From the NCBI GenBank assembly GCA_026709985.1, contig JAPORY010000039.1, positions 93,181-157,180 on the forward strand: a DNA stretch of 64,000 bases, in the 5' to 3' direction. This DNA comes from Aestuariivita sp. GTDB lineage: Bacteria; Pseudomonadota; Alphaproteobacteria; Rhodobacterales; Rhodobacteraceae. Numbering within the stretch: position 1 is the first letter of the stretch; every line of letters begins with the position of its first letter. The notes under the pieces are model-generated. The model ran no database searches and had not been told where the DNA came from. It worked only from the letters and a program-made list of their open reading frames with translations. The position numbers and the translations under genes were made by a program. This document shows positions 20,720-30,240 of this stretch, in pieces.

Positions 20720-20991
20720 TAAATCCGCCAAAAAAACCAAATCTTACGGCTGTTGAGCTGCACGGGTGGCTGGCCGGCTCTTCCGAATCGGTTCTGAGTC
20801 AGAGCAAGGGATGGTCAAGAATTGTGACATTTTTTCGAGAAACCGAAATTGCGGAGGCGTATCCAGCGTGGGTCACCCATTGACCGAAAAAATTGGAACC
20901 TGCTATAGAAATGACCGTACGGCCTGTGACTGAGATGGTGGTTGCATTAATACGAAAATAAGTGCGTGGATACAGAGAACGGAATGAGACC

Positions 20992-22230
20992 GTGGCTGAG
21001 TTCAAAAGAGAACACTTGCAGAACTTCGTAGACGATGGAGCAAAGGATCACCCGCCGGTCTTTATAGGTCGCAAAGAGATCTTGGATTGCGTTCTCACTA
21101 AGGCACGTCGCGCTGGTGAACGGCAATTGGGACTCCAGGGCAATGCTACTATCATTCAAGGGGCACCCGGTGCTGGAAAGAGTTCGGTACTGAGCCAACT
21201 TGAGATTAGGGCACCGATGGATGTGCAAGCTCGGGTCGTCAAAATCAGCAGCGTATATTTGGAGGAGCGTATTCCGGAAGTGGTGCGGGCGATTGCTTTT
21301 GCGGGAGCAAGCGAGCAAATACAATGGTTTGATCTTTGGACGCGTCTGGGCCCAACATGGCTGCAAAATCTACCTCACATCAAAGATATTCAAATTCCAT
21401 CATACACCGACTTGACTGATCTTCAAGAAAAACGCCCGCGCTCGACTTGGAAAGCTCCAGTGATTGTTGCCATGGATGAGACCCAAAATCTTCCTAGCGG
21501 CAAGTCGTCTGCGCCAGCAAAATTTCTCCGTTTCCTCCATGAGGGCTCGACTACATTGCCGATTACCCTCGTGCTCGCGGGGTTGAGTGACACGAATTCT
21601 ATCATCCAAGAAATGGGATTGACACACGGCGTCGAGCCCCTTTCTCTCGGCTGCTTTACGACGGAGGAACTAAGCGAACTCACTTGCAAGTATTGTGCCC
21701 ACTTCGGGATTAAGATTGGAAGTCAGAGAAATCGGATTGATGGACTGATGGCACCTACAGACGGTTGGCCGCGTCATGTCTACTGGGCCCAGCAAGCTTT
21801 GGCGGCAGCACTACTCGCTGACGGCATCGATGGAAAAGCTGATCGAATATCGGATTGGCCAGCGATTTATGCTCAAAGTGAGACTCTTCGCCAGGGATAC
21901 TACCGAACACAATACAGTGATGTGATGAAACGTGCGGAGCCGCTGACGACAAAGGTTATGTGGCGCGTTGCCCAAGCAGAGGCGTTAGGAGAGGGAATAT
22001 CGCTTGCAGAAATCATCGCAGAAGTCGATGCAGCCTGTGATTCAAACAAGGGCGGCAAGTTTCGCATGCCCCTTGGATATAATGAAGAAACTTTCGTCAC
22101 GCATCTCATCCATAGAGGTGTGCTTCAGGATGTTACCGATTCGAACGCAATGACCTGCCCTATCCCTTCCTTCCAAACCTATATTCTTAAGCGGGGAGGG
22201 CAGGACCCCTCTAAACTGCAAGGGCTGTAG
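20992..22230 (+). CDS. orphan AAA ATPase with ORC/Cdc6- or TniB-like layout
   Basis: About 412 aa from the GTG at 20992 (MAEFKREHLQNF), preferred because GGAATGAG precedes it; a GTG at 20962 is the alternative. Walker A is GAPGAGKSS, Walker B is VIVAMDE, followed by TQNLPSG and a sensor-like VLAGLSDTN. The C-terminal part resembles a winged-helix region. The layout recalls TniB/ORC-type ATPases used by mobile elements, or stand-alone ATPases of genomic islands. No transposase or nuclease partner is adjacent. It sits about 270 bp behind tRNA-Ser and is followed by 220 bp without genes. Function unknown. Confidence 0.8.
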   Translation: MAEFKREHLQNFVDDGAKDHPPVFIGRKEILDCVLTKARRAGERQLGLQGNATIIQGAPGAGKSSVLSQLEIRAPMDVQARVVKISSVYLEERIPEVVRAIAFAGASEQIQWFDLWTRLGPTWLQNLPHIKDIQIPSYTDLTDLQEKRPRSTWKAPVIVAMDETQNLPSGKSSAPAKFLRFLHEGSTTLPITLVLAGLSDTNSIIQEMGLTHGVEPLSLGCFTTEELSELTCKYCAHFGIKIGSQRNRIDGLMAPTDGWPRHVYWAQQALAAALLADGIDGKADRISDWPAIYAQSETLRQGYYRTQYSDVMKRAEPLTTKVMWRVAQAEALGEGISLAEIIAEVDAACDSNKGGKFRMPLGYNEETFVTHLIHRGVLQDVTDSNAMTCPIPSFQTYILKRGGQDPSKLQGL

Positions 22231-22451
22231 TTCGTCCGAGTTCTAGTTTGGAGCCAGTTCGATAACGAATTGATTTACATCAACAAATCTATCTTTCTGC
22301 CGTTCAAACCCGCCGAGAAGTTGCTATTCAGAGTAGATTGAACTCTTGGCAATGCCAAGACTGATCGCACTATTTTCCCGACTATACCTCTACAGGAGAG
22401 ATCCGCTTCGGCAGTATAGCACTATGCTCAAATTGCATGGGATTAAGCATC

Positions 22452-22931
22452 TCAACCCGACAAATTTTTTCGAGATTGCCAAGCCGCCGCAATCCAAATC
22501 ATAGTTGTTGCCAGAGAGATGACTGCATTCCAACCGGCCATTGACAACGTCATAAACTCCCACGGTATCTGACTACACTGTACAATTGGGTCGGATAAGA
22601 GACTCTCCAGAAGTTCCTCAGGCGAAACAGAACTGATATCTGGTGCGGAACAGCCTTCAAATCCATCCCACCATGCTTTCTCTACCCCCATGTGAAAAAA
22701 GCCGATGGCAGCCGTACTCAAGGTGGATAAACCTCCCAATAAACAAAACACCAGCGTAACGCCGAAACGCAATGAAATGAGGCCAATAACGACGGCAGCA
22801 AGATGTGGCCATCGTTGCCACAGACAAATTTGGCAAGGCGCAAGTTCACCGATATACTGAAAAGCAAACGCCCCAGCTAGTAATGTTGCTGACCCTATGG
22901 TTGCCAGCAATACAGTCGGTCGCGCCTTCAT
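22452..22931 (-). CDS. dsbB: disulfide bond formation protein B
   Basis: Reoxidises periplasmic DsbA and passes electrons to ubiquinone. The 159-aa protein has four membrane helices. The first periplasmic loop carries CQIC (in LAPCQICLWQRWPH) and the second carries the Cys pair in GFEGCSAPDIS and DPIVQCSQIPW. Its start overlaps the stop of the upstream DedA-like gene (ATGA), so the two are co-expressed. Both are envelope functions. Confidence 0.93.
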   Translation of the reverse strand: MKARPTVLLATIGSATLLAGAFAFQYIGELAPCQICLWQRWPHLAAVVIGLISLRFGVTLVFCLLGGLSTLSTAAIGFFHMGVEKAWWDGFEGCSAPDISSVSPEELLESLLSDPIVQCSQIPWEFMTLSMAGWNAVISLATTMIWIAAAWQSRKNLSG

Positions 22932-23506
22932 AATAAACCCGATGCACCGTAAGTCAGAAATAACAAGAGAATAATTGCGGCAAAGACCAGCCCCAATCGC
23001 TTTTCAACGAAGTGCCGAATTGGCTCCCCATACTTCCATAACAACGCGGCAACTAAGAAAAAACGAAGTCCCCGCGAAATTACCGAAGCGAGTAAAAAAA
23101 TGGTCATGGGCAAGCCCGTCCAGCCCGACATGATCGTAATGACCTTGTAGGGAAAGGGCGTTAGGCCAGCGGCCAGCACGGCCCAGAACCCGACATCGAC
23201 AAACTGTTGATTGAAGCTTGCCATTTCGCCACTTTTTCCCAAAAGTTCGAGCAGCGGTCGCCCGACTTCCGAAAATGCGTACACGCCGATGGCATAGCCA
23301 AGCACGCCGCCGAGTACCGATGCAACGAGACAAACCGAAGCGATCTTCCAAGCCCGCGAAGGGGCCGCGAGAATCATGGGGATCATGATTAAGTCTGGCG
23401 GTATCGGAAAAATCGAACTTTCGAAGAATGCGATGATGGCCAAAAACCATATGGCATGCCGATGTGTAGCCAGCGCAAGGGTTCGATCATAGAGTTGCCT
23501 CAGCAT
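22928..23506 (-). CDS. DedA/YqaA-type inner-membrane protein
   Basis: Members of the SNARE-associated/DedA superfamily are implicated in lipid scrambling and membrane homeostasis. The 192-aa protein has about five membrane segments. FFESSIFPIPPDLIMIPMIL and the conserved LTPFPYKVITIMSG segment are typical of the YqaA subgroup. It is coupled to dsbB by a 4-bp overlap; the pairing is recurrent in alphaproteobacteria as far as I recall. Confidence 0.9.
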   Translation of the reverse strand: MLRQLYDRTLALATHRHAIWFLAIIAFFESSIFPIPPDLIMIPMILAAPSRAWKIASVCLVASVLGGVLGYAIGVYAFSEVGRPLLELLGKSGEMASFNQQFVDVGFWAVLAAGLTPFPYKVITIMSGWTGLPMTIFLLASVISRGLRFFLVAALLWKYGEPIRHFVEKRLGLVFAAIILLLFLTYGASGLL

Positions 23507-23549
23507 GATCTATACCCTGTCCAAACTGCAAGACTGTCGATAGCGGCAG

Positions 23550-24134
23550 CTAAGCTTCTAATTCCGCATCCCAATACAAGAAGTCCATCCAACTATCGTG
23601 AAGATAGTTCGGCGGGAATTTTCGACCAAGGTTGAGTAACTCGTCCGCTCTCGGTCGACGCGGGAGTTGACGCAAACGCAGACCAGCTTGCTTCGGCGAC
23701 TTTGCTCCCTTTCGCAAATTGCATTTTGCACAGGCGGCAACGACATTTTCCCAGCTGGTTTTCCCGCCAGCCGAGCGTGGCACAACATGGTCGAAGGTCA
23801 ATTCGCCTTTTGCTCCGCAATACTGACAACGGAATTCATCACGCAAGAATAGATTAAAGCGCGTGAAGGCTGTAGACCGTTGTAGCTTTACATAGTCTTT
23901 CAGAACGACCACCGAAGGAATGCGAAGCGCAACACTTGGACTACGCACAGTTTTTTCGTACTCCGCAACGACGACCACGCGTTCAAGCCATGTCGCCTTG
24001 ATAGCCTCCTGCCAACTCCACAAGGAAAGCGGATAATAGGACAGAGGGCGGTAGTCCGCATTCAGTACTAAAACTGGATGATACGATAGCACTCTTGGTT
24101 CACAGATAAATTCTGATCTGAAGTCGCCAGTCAT
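23550..24134 (-). CDS. HNH endonuclease family protein
   Basis: A 194-aa protein with a C-terminal HNH domain: CQYCGAKGELTFDHVVPRSAGG and AACAKCNLRKGAKSP. The two CxxC pairs bind structural zinc and the DHVVPRS segment gives the catalytic His. The N-terminal 90 residues (VLVLNADYRPLSYYPLSLWSWQEA) are a conserved module of this stand-alone family found across bacteria, which usually is not part of a restriction system. The cellular role is unknown, possibly DNA repair or processing. Confidence 0.92.
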   Translation of the reverse strand: MTGDFRSEFICEPRVLSYHPVLVLNADYRPLSYYPLSLWSWQEAIKATWLERVVVVAEYEKTVRSPSVALRIPSVVVLKDYVKLQRSTAFTRFNLFLRDEFRCQYCGAKGELTFDHVVPRSAGGKTSWENVVAACAKCNLRKGAKSPKQAGLRLRQLPRRPRADELLNLGRKFPPNYLHDSWMDFLYWDAELEA

Positions 24135-24750
24135 CCTTAATTCCGCCGTTTCTGCGACTGCGTAGTGATTGTTCTAGCCGCCGTGTTATGGTTCACCAAC
24201 GCCGCCAATGCTGTGTTTGGCTCACCTTGTCGTTGGCGTTGGGTCGGTAAAACATTCTTTGTAGTCGCTCAGTTGCCCAGCACAGGTGCGCAGCAGGTGC
24301 CAATTTTCGCATGCTCTATAGCGCATTGCGGTCTGAACGCCAAGATAGGGAGTCTGAACAAAGGCGAGGTATGGGACTTAACCGCAACAAATTAAAGTCT
24401 TTTTGTCCTTTGCAACTTCAAAATATTGCGTAAAAGCCTTGACTAAAGTCGATCAAAAAAGCTGTTGCTTGCCTGAGTACGCTGGCTGGTTGAGCGATCC
24501 GATTGCCGATCCTAGCAGCATCGAAGTGCAATGTTCCTCTTCGTACTCAATTTGATCGAACCGCAAGAGACGGGTGTCAAATAAGGGTACGACTGATCGC
24601 CATCTCCCGTGCGATGGTCGCATATAAGCCTATCGACAAGGTGCATGGTGACGCGCTGCAACCACCGCAAAAGTCACAGTGATCAACATAATCAATCTCC
24701 ATGATAGGCCGAAGGCGAAGCGGGCACATGGGTCGGCAAATCTATGCAGG
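24135..24750. other. 616-bp gap without a supported gene
   Basis: The only longer frame (24165-24395, plus) begins with a hydrophobic stretch but has no Shine-Dalgarno and no family resemblance. Part of this stretch must hold the HNH gene promoter, read leftwards. No tRNA or known small-RNA fold was recognised. Confidence 0.45.
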
Positions 24751-25416
24751 TCAGAAGCTGAGTTTATCGCGTATAAAGGCGACCGCAACACTAATTCCGT
24801 CTGGGGAAATACTATGTGCGGTATCTTGCATCACTCGAGCGTAGACTTCCGTGAAATTCGCTTCTTGAAGCGCCGTTACCGCTGCTGGCATAGAACTCGG
24901 TGGAACAACATCATCCAACTCTCCGTGTAGCAAGAGCACTGGGAAGTGGGATACAACCTCCTCTGCTAGCAGATCTGGAAGCATCAGGCGACCTGAAGAG
25001 CCAACGATGCCAGCAATGGGATCCTCTCGCCGCGGCGCCACATGCAGAGCCATCATGGTTCCTTGCGAGAAGCCGAACAGGACGACCTGCTCCGGCAATA
25101 AATCCTCGTCCACCATCAGCGCATCCAAAAACGCGTTCAAGTCATCAACTGACGAACGCATTCCTCGTTCTGCCGCCTCTTCGGGAGAGCCATCAATCCA
25201 TGGAATAGGAAACCACTGAAATCCGTGCGGCATCGCCGGGTTGGTCTCAGGAGCGTCAGGCGCGACGAATAAGGTATCCGGTAGTTCTTCACCGATGAGA
25301 TCTGCTAAGCTGAGGAGGTCGGCACCGTTAGCGCCATAGCCGTGCAGGAATACGACCATAGATCGCGTAGTGCCGGAAAACGGACCTTTTCGCAAAGATT
25401 GCAGTACTCGTGTCAT
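24751..25416 (-). CDS. alpha/beta hydrolase (carboxylesterase/phospholipase type)
   Basis: A 221-aa enzyme of the serine esterase group related to EstB/YpfH. The nucleophile serine is in GFSQGTM, the oxyanion region is FLHGYGANGADLL, the acid is Asp in HGELDDVVP, and the catalytic His is in DTAHSISPDG. These enzymes hydrolyse short-chain esters or lysophospholipids; the natural substrate is usually unknown. No signal peptide, so probably cytoplasmic. Alone on the minus strand. Confidence 0.9.
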   Translation of the reverse strand: MTRVLQSLRKGPFSGTTRSMVVFLHGYGANGADLLSLADLIGEELPDTLFVAPDAPETNPAMPHGFQWFPIPWIDGSPEEAAERGMRSSVDDLNAFLDALMVDEDLLPEQVVLFGFSQGTMMALHVAPRREDPIAGIVGSSGRLMLPDLLAEEVVSHFPVLLLHGELDDVVPPSSMPAAVTALQEANFTEVYARVMQDTAHSISPDGISVAVAFIRDKLSF

Positions 25417-25550
25417 GCTGGACCTCTGTAAAACTCTTCAAGACTCGGCGTGTCCTCGTCGCAATGCGCTAGCGCAAAGAAGCGGATCGGTACCGATAAT
25501 TATCTCGGTGCGTTAGCATACAGCCAAAAATCGTATCAATTAGGCCTTCT

Positions 25551-26219
25551 TCAAGTGCGAATACCCTCTCGCTGCTTGCACTCTCGATAATAGCCCCAAA
25601 GTATTCTTGCAGCAACGGCTCGCCACGGGCTCCAGCGCTGAGAAATTTCTACCATTTTGCGCGAATTAGGCCGCTGCGGCAAGTCAAGCAGAATGCGCGT
25701 TGCTTCTTGTAACGCTAGGTCGCCCGACGCAAAAACATCGGCACGGCCTAAAGAAAAAATTGCGTAAATTTCCGCAGTCCACGTCCCAATGCCTGGCACT
25801 TGTATCAAAGTTGCGATGACGTCCGAGTTTGATTTTTTTCGTAGGGCGAGATAATCAATTCCGCTAGTTGCGAGGGCACGAGCATATCGAATCTTTTGCC
25901 GCGACAGCCCAAGAGTACGCATTTCCTCATCCGTTGCCACCTGTATTCTCTCAGGTTCTGTCAAACCTGCACTTGATAGACGACTCCAGGTCGCATCCGC
26001 TGCCGCAACACTGAGTTGCTGACTCACAATAACGCCTAACAATGAAGCAAATCCATCTGGGCGCTTTCGCAGTGAAAGCGCGCCCACCTGTTCCAACGCC
26101 CGCGCAAGGGCCGGATGTTCTTGTGCAAGCGAAGCGGTGGCTTTCTCAAGGTCCGCGTGATTATCAATGATTGAATTGTCCAATGCTTCAGTTCGCCTCC
26201 CGCAATAAACACAAACCAA
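25551..26219 (-). CDS. DNA-3-methyladenine glycosylase II family (HhH-GPD)
   Basis: Removes alkylated bases from DNA as the first step of base-excision repair. The 222-aa protein has the HhH motif followed by GPD-type loop: LIQVPGIGTWTAEIYAIF and the catalytic Asp in ASGDLALQE. VIVSQQLSVAAADATWSRL is the conserved first helix pair of the AlkA/MAG group. No regulatory Ada domain. The N-terminal MVCVYCGRR may be extra residues; a later start is possible. Monocistronic. Confidence 0.92.
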   Translation of the reverse strand: MVCVYCGRRTEALDNSIIDNHADLEKATASLAQEHPALARALEQVGALSLRKRPDGFASLLGVIVSQQLSVAAADATWSRLSSAGLTEPERIQVATDEEMRTLGLSRQKIRYARALATSGIDYLALRKKSNSDVIATLIQVPGIGTWTAEIYAIFSLGRADVFASGDLALQEATRILLDLPQRPNSRKMVEISQRWSPWRAVAARILWGYYRECKQREGIRT

Positions 26220-26538
26220 ACAATGACCTACTTGACTTAAGAATTAAATTGAAGATCAATATTCTTAGCGGCGGATTTTGCTTCTGACCAAAACTTACGG
26301 CTTGCAAGTGCTAATTTGCAAAGCGCCAGTGGTTAATGATTGAACAAGCACACTTTCGGCGGCAATTTTCAAGGGTCCCTTGAGTGCTTTGTTAGTTCTT
26401 TTTGCTCCAACATATGTTAGACATATTGCTCAATCGCCATTATTGACGGCTGGGAGGATGGTGCCGAATTCGACCGAATACCGGCGGCGATCATTGTTTT
26501 CACGCGAACTTAGCGATTACTGAATCAAGGAGATGCAG
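26220..26538. other. 319-bp AT-rich spacer
   Basis: No gene seen. The stretch must carry the divergent promoters of the glycosylase gene and the CDGSH gene. A small inverted repeat (AAGGGTCCCTT at about 26369-26379) is present; its meaning is unclear. Confidence 0.4.
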
Positions 26539-26781
26539 ATGACAAAAACACCAATTATTGCTCAAAAGGAACCGTACCCTGTCCAAGTTCTCTCAGGGAA
26601 ATCTTATTTTTGGTGCGCGTGTGGCCAATCTGCAAAGCAACCATTTTGCGATGGCAGCCATAAAGATAGTGGTTTCTCACCCTTGAAATACACCGCCGAT
26701 GCAGACCGAACACTCTACTTTTGTGGGTGCAAGGCCACGGCTAAGTCGCCGCTCTGCGACGGTACTCATAATAATCTTTAG
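26539..26781 (+). CDS. CDGSH iron-sulfur domain protein
   Basis: An 80-aa protein with two CDGSH-type 2Fe-2S modules: CACGQSAKQPFCDGSH and CGCKATAKSPLCDGTH. Each supplies three Cys and one His ligand. Small bacterial proteins of this kind are thought to act in redox or iron-sulfur homeostasis. The ATG at 26539 is preferred to the ATG at 26533 because AAGGAG (26527-26532) then lies at a normal 6-bp distance. Single gene. Confidence 0.93.
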   Translation: MTKTPIIAQKEPYPVQVLSGKSYFWCACGQSAKQPFCDGSHKDSGFSPLKYTADADRTLYFCGCKATAKSPLCDGTHNNL

Positions 26782-27218
26782 TCCTTGCTTTAGGGAGCGT
26801 TGCCGTCTTCCTTCCGAGTGTGGCCTTTGCGTGTTTTTCACCCTTGTCGCTTGGCGGGTATCCGTTGCGGAATGGTCGAATGGTGACGGGACGTGGACAA
26901 TATCGGATACCGTCGGTGATGTGAATGACCATGCAACTAGCAGAGAAGAGCTTCTCGAACATCAAGATCAAAGCGTCGCAAGTTGCGAGACGAACGGCAT
27001 GTCAAAAGCATCAAGATCGCCGCTTCTTCCATTCCCACTTGCGCTTTGCCGGAGGCTGATGCTAGACTCCCCCTAAGAAACGCCGACCGCTGTTGACCTC
27101 TGACGATACGGCAAACCGTCCTTTACCATCCAGCTTCTCCTCAGCCCCTCAGCATGACACCGGGCTCCAGAGAAGTTCGGTGGCGCACTTCAGAGTTGAA
27201 ACGGTGAATAATAAATCA
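26782..27218. other. 437-bp stretch before the ATPase gene
   Basis: No supported gene. An open frame continues upstream of the ATPase start from 27093 but lacks a start signal there. A short TGRGQY-like reading around 26880 resembles molybdenum-hydroxylase N termini but breaks off at once and is not counted. Confidence 0.4.
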
Positions 27219-28727
27219 ATGACAAAACAACAAATTGAAGACCCGCTCAAACTCAAGGTAACGGACTTCGGACCGATCGTAGAAGCTGAGATTGATCTAC
27301 GACCGTTGACCGTGTTCATTGGTCCGAGCAATACAGGCAAGTCCTACCTTGCGATTTTGATCTATGCGTTGCATCAAGTTTTCAACAGTCGCATAAATTT
27401 TTCGAGACGTCGTTACTTTTCTATAGGATTTTCGGCCATTCAAAAAATGTCTAAGGCCGAAATTAGAGTTCTGCTTGAAGCAGCAAACCCCATTGTATCC
27501 GTTCTTGAATCCGAGGGTTCGCGTCGTCTTACCTTGCCTCGCCCCCTTGCTGAACTGGCTCGTTTAGGAATTCATGAAATAGCAGGTGGTTTGTCTAACG
27601 AGATTGCCCGTTGTTTCGGGATTGGGAAATCGTATGAATTAATACGTCACGGGCGGACGAACGTCATGCAAATTGTGATACAGGAAAAGTCTTATGACGC
27701 TGATCAGCTTTTACAACAGACTATATCGCGAAGGCAGCAACCCGAATGTACTTCTATAGTCTCGGCAGGGAAAGAGATTCTATGGAATTTTAAAGATCGG
27801 GATTCATTGTTCAAAGAACGATTGATTAGCTATATTCAATATGCGGATAACAAAAAATCGAGTAAAGATGATTTACAGTTTATGGCAATTGAAGTTGTAT
27901 CGACGCTTTTTAGCTTGCTCTTGCCGTCCCTGCTAGGACCTTTGCATTCTCCGGCATATTATCTGCCGGCGGACCGAACCGGAGTTATGCACGCACACAA
28001 CGTAGTGGTCAGCGCATTAATTGCCAGCGCACCTACCGGGGGACTGCGTCCTGTTGACACCATGCCAACCCTTTCCGGGGTGTTGGCGGATTTTTTGCAA
28101 GAGCTTATTAAAATCGATCAAAAAAAACGAGGGATGACGAGGAATGATATCGCTGGGAAAATTGAGGACTTAATCCTTGAGGGTTCCGTGTCCATCAATC
28201 GGCCACCCCACATCAATTACCCCCGTTTTGCTTACCGTCCACATGGGTGGAAGAAGGAAAAGGACGCGTTGGCATTGGCAAACGCGTCTTCAATGGTGTC
28301 GGAATTGGCACCGGTGGTTCTGTATCTCCGTCATATGATTAAACCGGGAAATGTTTTGATTGTCGAAGAACCAGAATCTCATTTGCATCCAGCAATGCAG
28401 GTCAAATTCACACGCCAGCTTGCGGCGCTTGTTGAAGCAGGTGTTCGGGTGATTGTAACCACGCATAGTGAATGGTTGCTGGAGGAATTGGCCAACATCG
28501 TCCAACGTTCAAAGATTCCTAAAACAAAGCGTAACGGCGAAATTGCACTGCGTGAGGATCAAGTGGGTGCATGGTTGTTTAAACCGCAAAAGAGTCCAAA
28601 AGGATCTGTCGTCAACCAAGTTTCTTTTGACGAGTCCGGTTTGTATTCTTCCGGTTACAATGAAGTTGCCGAAACGCTCCATAACGATTGGGCGTCTATC
28701 TCAAGCCACATCCAGAATCATTCATGA
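27219..28727 (+). CDS. AAA/ABC-type ATPase (OLD/RecF-like), candidate defence sensor
   Basis: About 502 aa from the ATG at 27219 (MTKQQIEDPLKLK); a GTG at 27204 is the alternative. The start domain LKVTDFGPIVEAEIDLRPLT leads into Walker A GPSNTGKS. After a long helical insertion come a signature-like SSMVSEL, Walker B VLIVEEPESHLHPAM, and the switch His in VIVTTHSEWLLEEL. These are the features of SMC/RecF-like AAA ATPases of overcoming-lysogeny and Septu type, but no Toprim domain is visible. The stop overlaps the next gene's start, and that gene has nuclease-like residues. Together they look like a two-gene anti-phage or toxin system; this is inference. Confidence 0.85.
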   Translation: MTKQQIEDPLKLKVTDFGPIVEAEIDLRPLTVFIGPSNTGKSYLAILIYALHQVFNSRINFSRRRYFSIGFSAIQKMSKAEIRVLLEAANPIVSVLESEGSRRLTLPRPLAELARLGIHEIAGGLSNEIARCFGIGKSYELIRHGRTNVMQIVIQEKSYDADQLLQQTISRRQQPECTSIVSAGKEILWNFKDRDSLFKERLISYIQYADNKKSSKDDLQFMAIEVVSTLFSLLLPSLLGPLHSPAYYLPADRTGVMHAHNVVVSALIASAPTGGLRPVDTMPTLSGVLADFLQELIKIDQKKRGMTRNDIAGKIEDLILEGSVSINRPPHINYPRFAYRPHGWKKEKDALALANASSMVSELAPVVLYLRHMIKPGNVLIVEEPESHLHPAMQVKFTRQLAALVEAGVRVIVTTHSEWLLEELANIVQRSKIPKTKRNGEIALREDQVGAWLFKPQKSPKGSVVNQVSFDESGLYSSGYNEVAETLHNDWASISSHIQNHS

Positions 28728-29197
28728 TGTCGTTATTAAAACTTGTTCGGGATAAAATTAGTGACTCGCGTTGCCTTGTAACAGGCAAACTCCAAAAGGC
28801 AGGGTGCGAAGTTAAAATGACCAATGTCCCCGCCGCGAAGCTGGTCATTGATTTCGACAAGCCTGGATCACCATTGAAGTCCGACGAGAAACGTTGTGAT
28901 TATCTTCTGATCGCTAAAGAGACACAGACAAAAAATCTGGTTGCGGTGCTTGAACTGAAGCGCGGGCAATTGGATGCCGAAAAAGTTGTCAGTCAGTTAA
29001 GGGCAGGCGCTAAGGCTGCAGAAAAGTTAATTCCTAAAAGTCATGTTATTAGATTTCGGCCGGTTGCTGTAACGGGCAGCACAAGCAAGTTTGAACGCAA
29101 TAAACTGAGAAAAATAATTAACCATATTACGTTTCATAGTCATCAGGAACTTCCACGATGGATATCGTGTGGTAACGGTTTAGAAAAAGCACTTTGA
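28724..29197 (+). CDS. small protein with PD-(D/E)xK nuclease-like residues, partner of the ATPase
   Basis: 157 aa from the ATG at 28724, which overlaps the ATPase stop (ATGA). I do not know the family. The core reads CDYLLI (Asp59), then VAVLELKRG (Glu77, Lys79), then SQLRAG (Gln91). This D...ExK...Q pattern with a beta-hairpin before ExK is what PD-(D/E)xK nucleases show. No membrane segment or signal peptide. By analogy with other ATPase/nuclease pairs the ATPase would sense a trigger and license cleavage by this subunit. No third gene follows; the next 680 bp hold no gene. Confidence 0.7.
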   Translation: MMSLLKLVRDKISDSRCLVTGKLQKAGCEVKMTNVPAAKLVIDFDKPGSPLKSDEKRCDYLLIAKETQTKNLVAVLELKRGQLDAEKVVSQLRAGAKAAEKLIPKSHVIRFRPVAVTGSTSKFERNKLRKIINHITFHSHQELPRWISCGNGLEKAL

Positions 29198-29874
29198 AAA
29201 AATCATGCATTTTGGCCCTTGAGGTCGGTTCAGGAAAGGGCAGAATCGTACGCAATGGATCATGACCAGTATCTTAACTGCGGCGGGGCTGATTGTTATC
29301 CTGTTGCGCTCACTTCATTCTAAAACGATTGCGTAGGGTCAAAAGCAAGAGAAACAAGAAAATCGGGTGTCTCATTATCCCCACTCTGCCTTCATTGGCC
29401 TAATGTGCACGAAGGGGGTAAAAACGGCAAGTTTTTCAAATCCTGTGGGGCTAAACGTTCCTTTATGCCGATAGACCCGATTATCTGTTATTTGATCGCA
29501 ACCGTCATTAAATGTATTTAGTGCCTAAAATCGGTTAAAAGTCTCTTAGCGTGATATTCTGCACTTATCAGTAATTCATCCGTTAAGTCATGCGGATCTC
29601 CGTTGGGTGTCATATGTGTCATGCGTAATAAGCGCAACTATCACGCATTGAAATTTCAAGAGAGCCGCTTGCAAAAATAATGGAGGTGTGCGGTGGGCGA
29701 ACGCTGCGCACCTATAGGCGGTATGGCCGAATAATACAAAATCAACGCTTGAACCACATTTTTTCCACAAAATCAGCTCGTTCCCACGAATTTCTCGCAC
29801 TTTTTCTTTCTGCCGCGCACGCCAACGCCGCGCTCGGGCAACGGCCAGAACGCCACGGAGGACAGGGAGAGCGT
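29198..29874. other. 677-bp AT-rich gap
   Basis: No recognisable gene. Frames near 29588-29938 on both strands are overlaps of the transposase remnant that follows or have no start signal. It separates the ATPase/nuclease-like pair from the transposase fragment and the hyu module. Confidence 0.4.
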
Positions 29875-30066
29875 CTAGATGTGAAGGCGGAGCAGTTGCT
29901 CGACGGTTAAGACCAAGATGCCGAAGAAGAGATGACACGCAACCTTCGTCGCGCCTTGAACCCGAATATGGCGACCGCCATAGCAGTCTTTGAGCGCCCC
30001 GTTCACCCGTTCGACACGCGAACGTTGTTTGTCGCGTTCCTTCGCTGGATCAACTTGGCCATCTGT
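29875..30066 (-). pseudogene. IS5-type transposase remnant, C-terminal end only
   Basis: The minus strand reads DPAKERDKQRSRVERVNG, ALKDCYGGRHIRVQGA and TKVACHLFFGILVLTVEQLL to a stop. This is the C-terminal end of IS5-group DDE transposases; the catalytic Glu lies in the RVERVNG segment. Only about 60 residues remain; the rest is missing and no terminal inverted repeat was identified. It marks past transposition just before the hyu catabolic module. Confidence 0.75.
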
Positions 30067-30211
30067 AATTACGAAATCTCGACATCAGGATGAACCAGAT
30101 ATTATGGGAAACATTTCGGCGAGGATTGGTTTGGATAAGATCGAACAAATAGCATATTACATAGAGCGGACATAAAGAAAGCTTTTGATCGACAGCCGAG
30201 AAACTGAAGGG

Positions 30212-30240
30212 TTGACAGCAAATTTTTCTCGAGTTACATA
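30212..30240 (+). promoter_or_regulatory. promoter of hyuA
   Basis: TTGACA (30212-30217), a 17-bp spacer, then TACATA (30235-30240). The -35 box is a perfect consensus match. The start of transcription would fall inside the palindrome at 30239-30254, so a bound repressor would block the promoter directly. Confidence 0.65.

Noticed and set aside
24165..24395. 76-aa open frame beginning with a hydrophobic stretch
   Set aside because: No ribosome-binding site and no family resemblance; it overlaps the likely promoter region of the HNH gene.
26860..26910. TGRGQY-like reading resembling molybdenum-hydroxylase large subunits
   Set aside because: The similarity covers only six residues before a stop, which is expected by chance.
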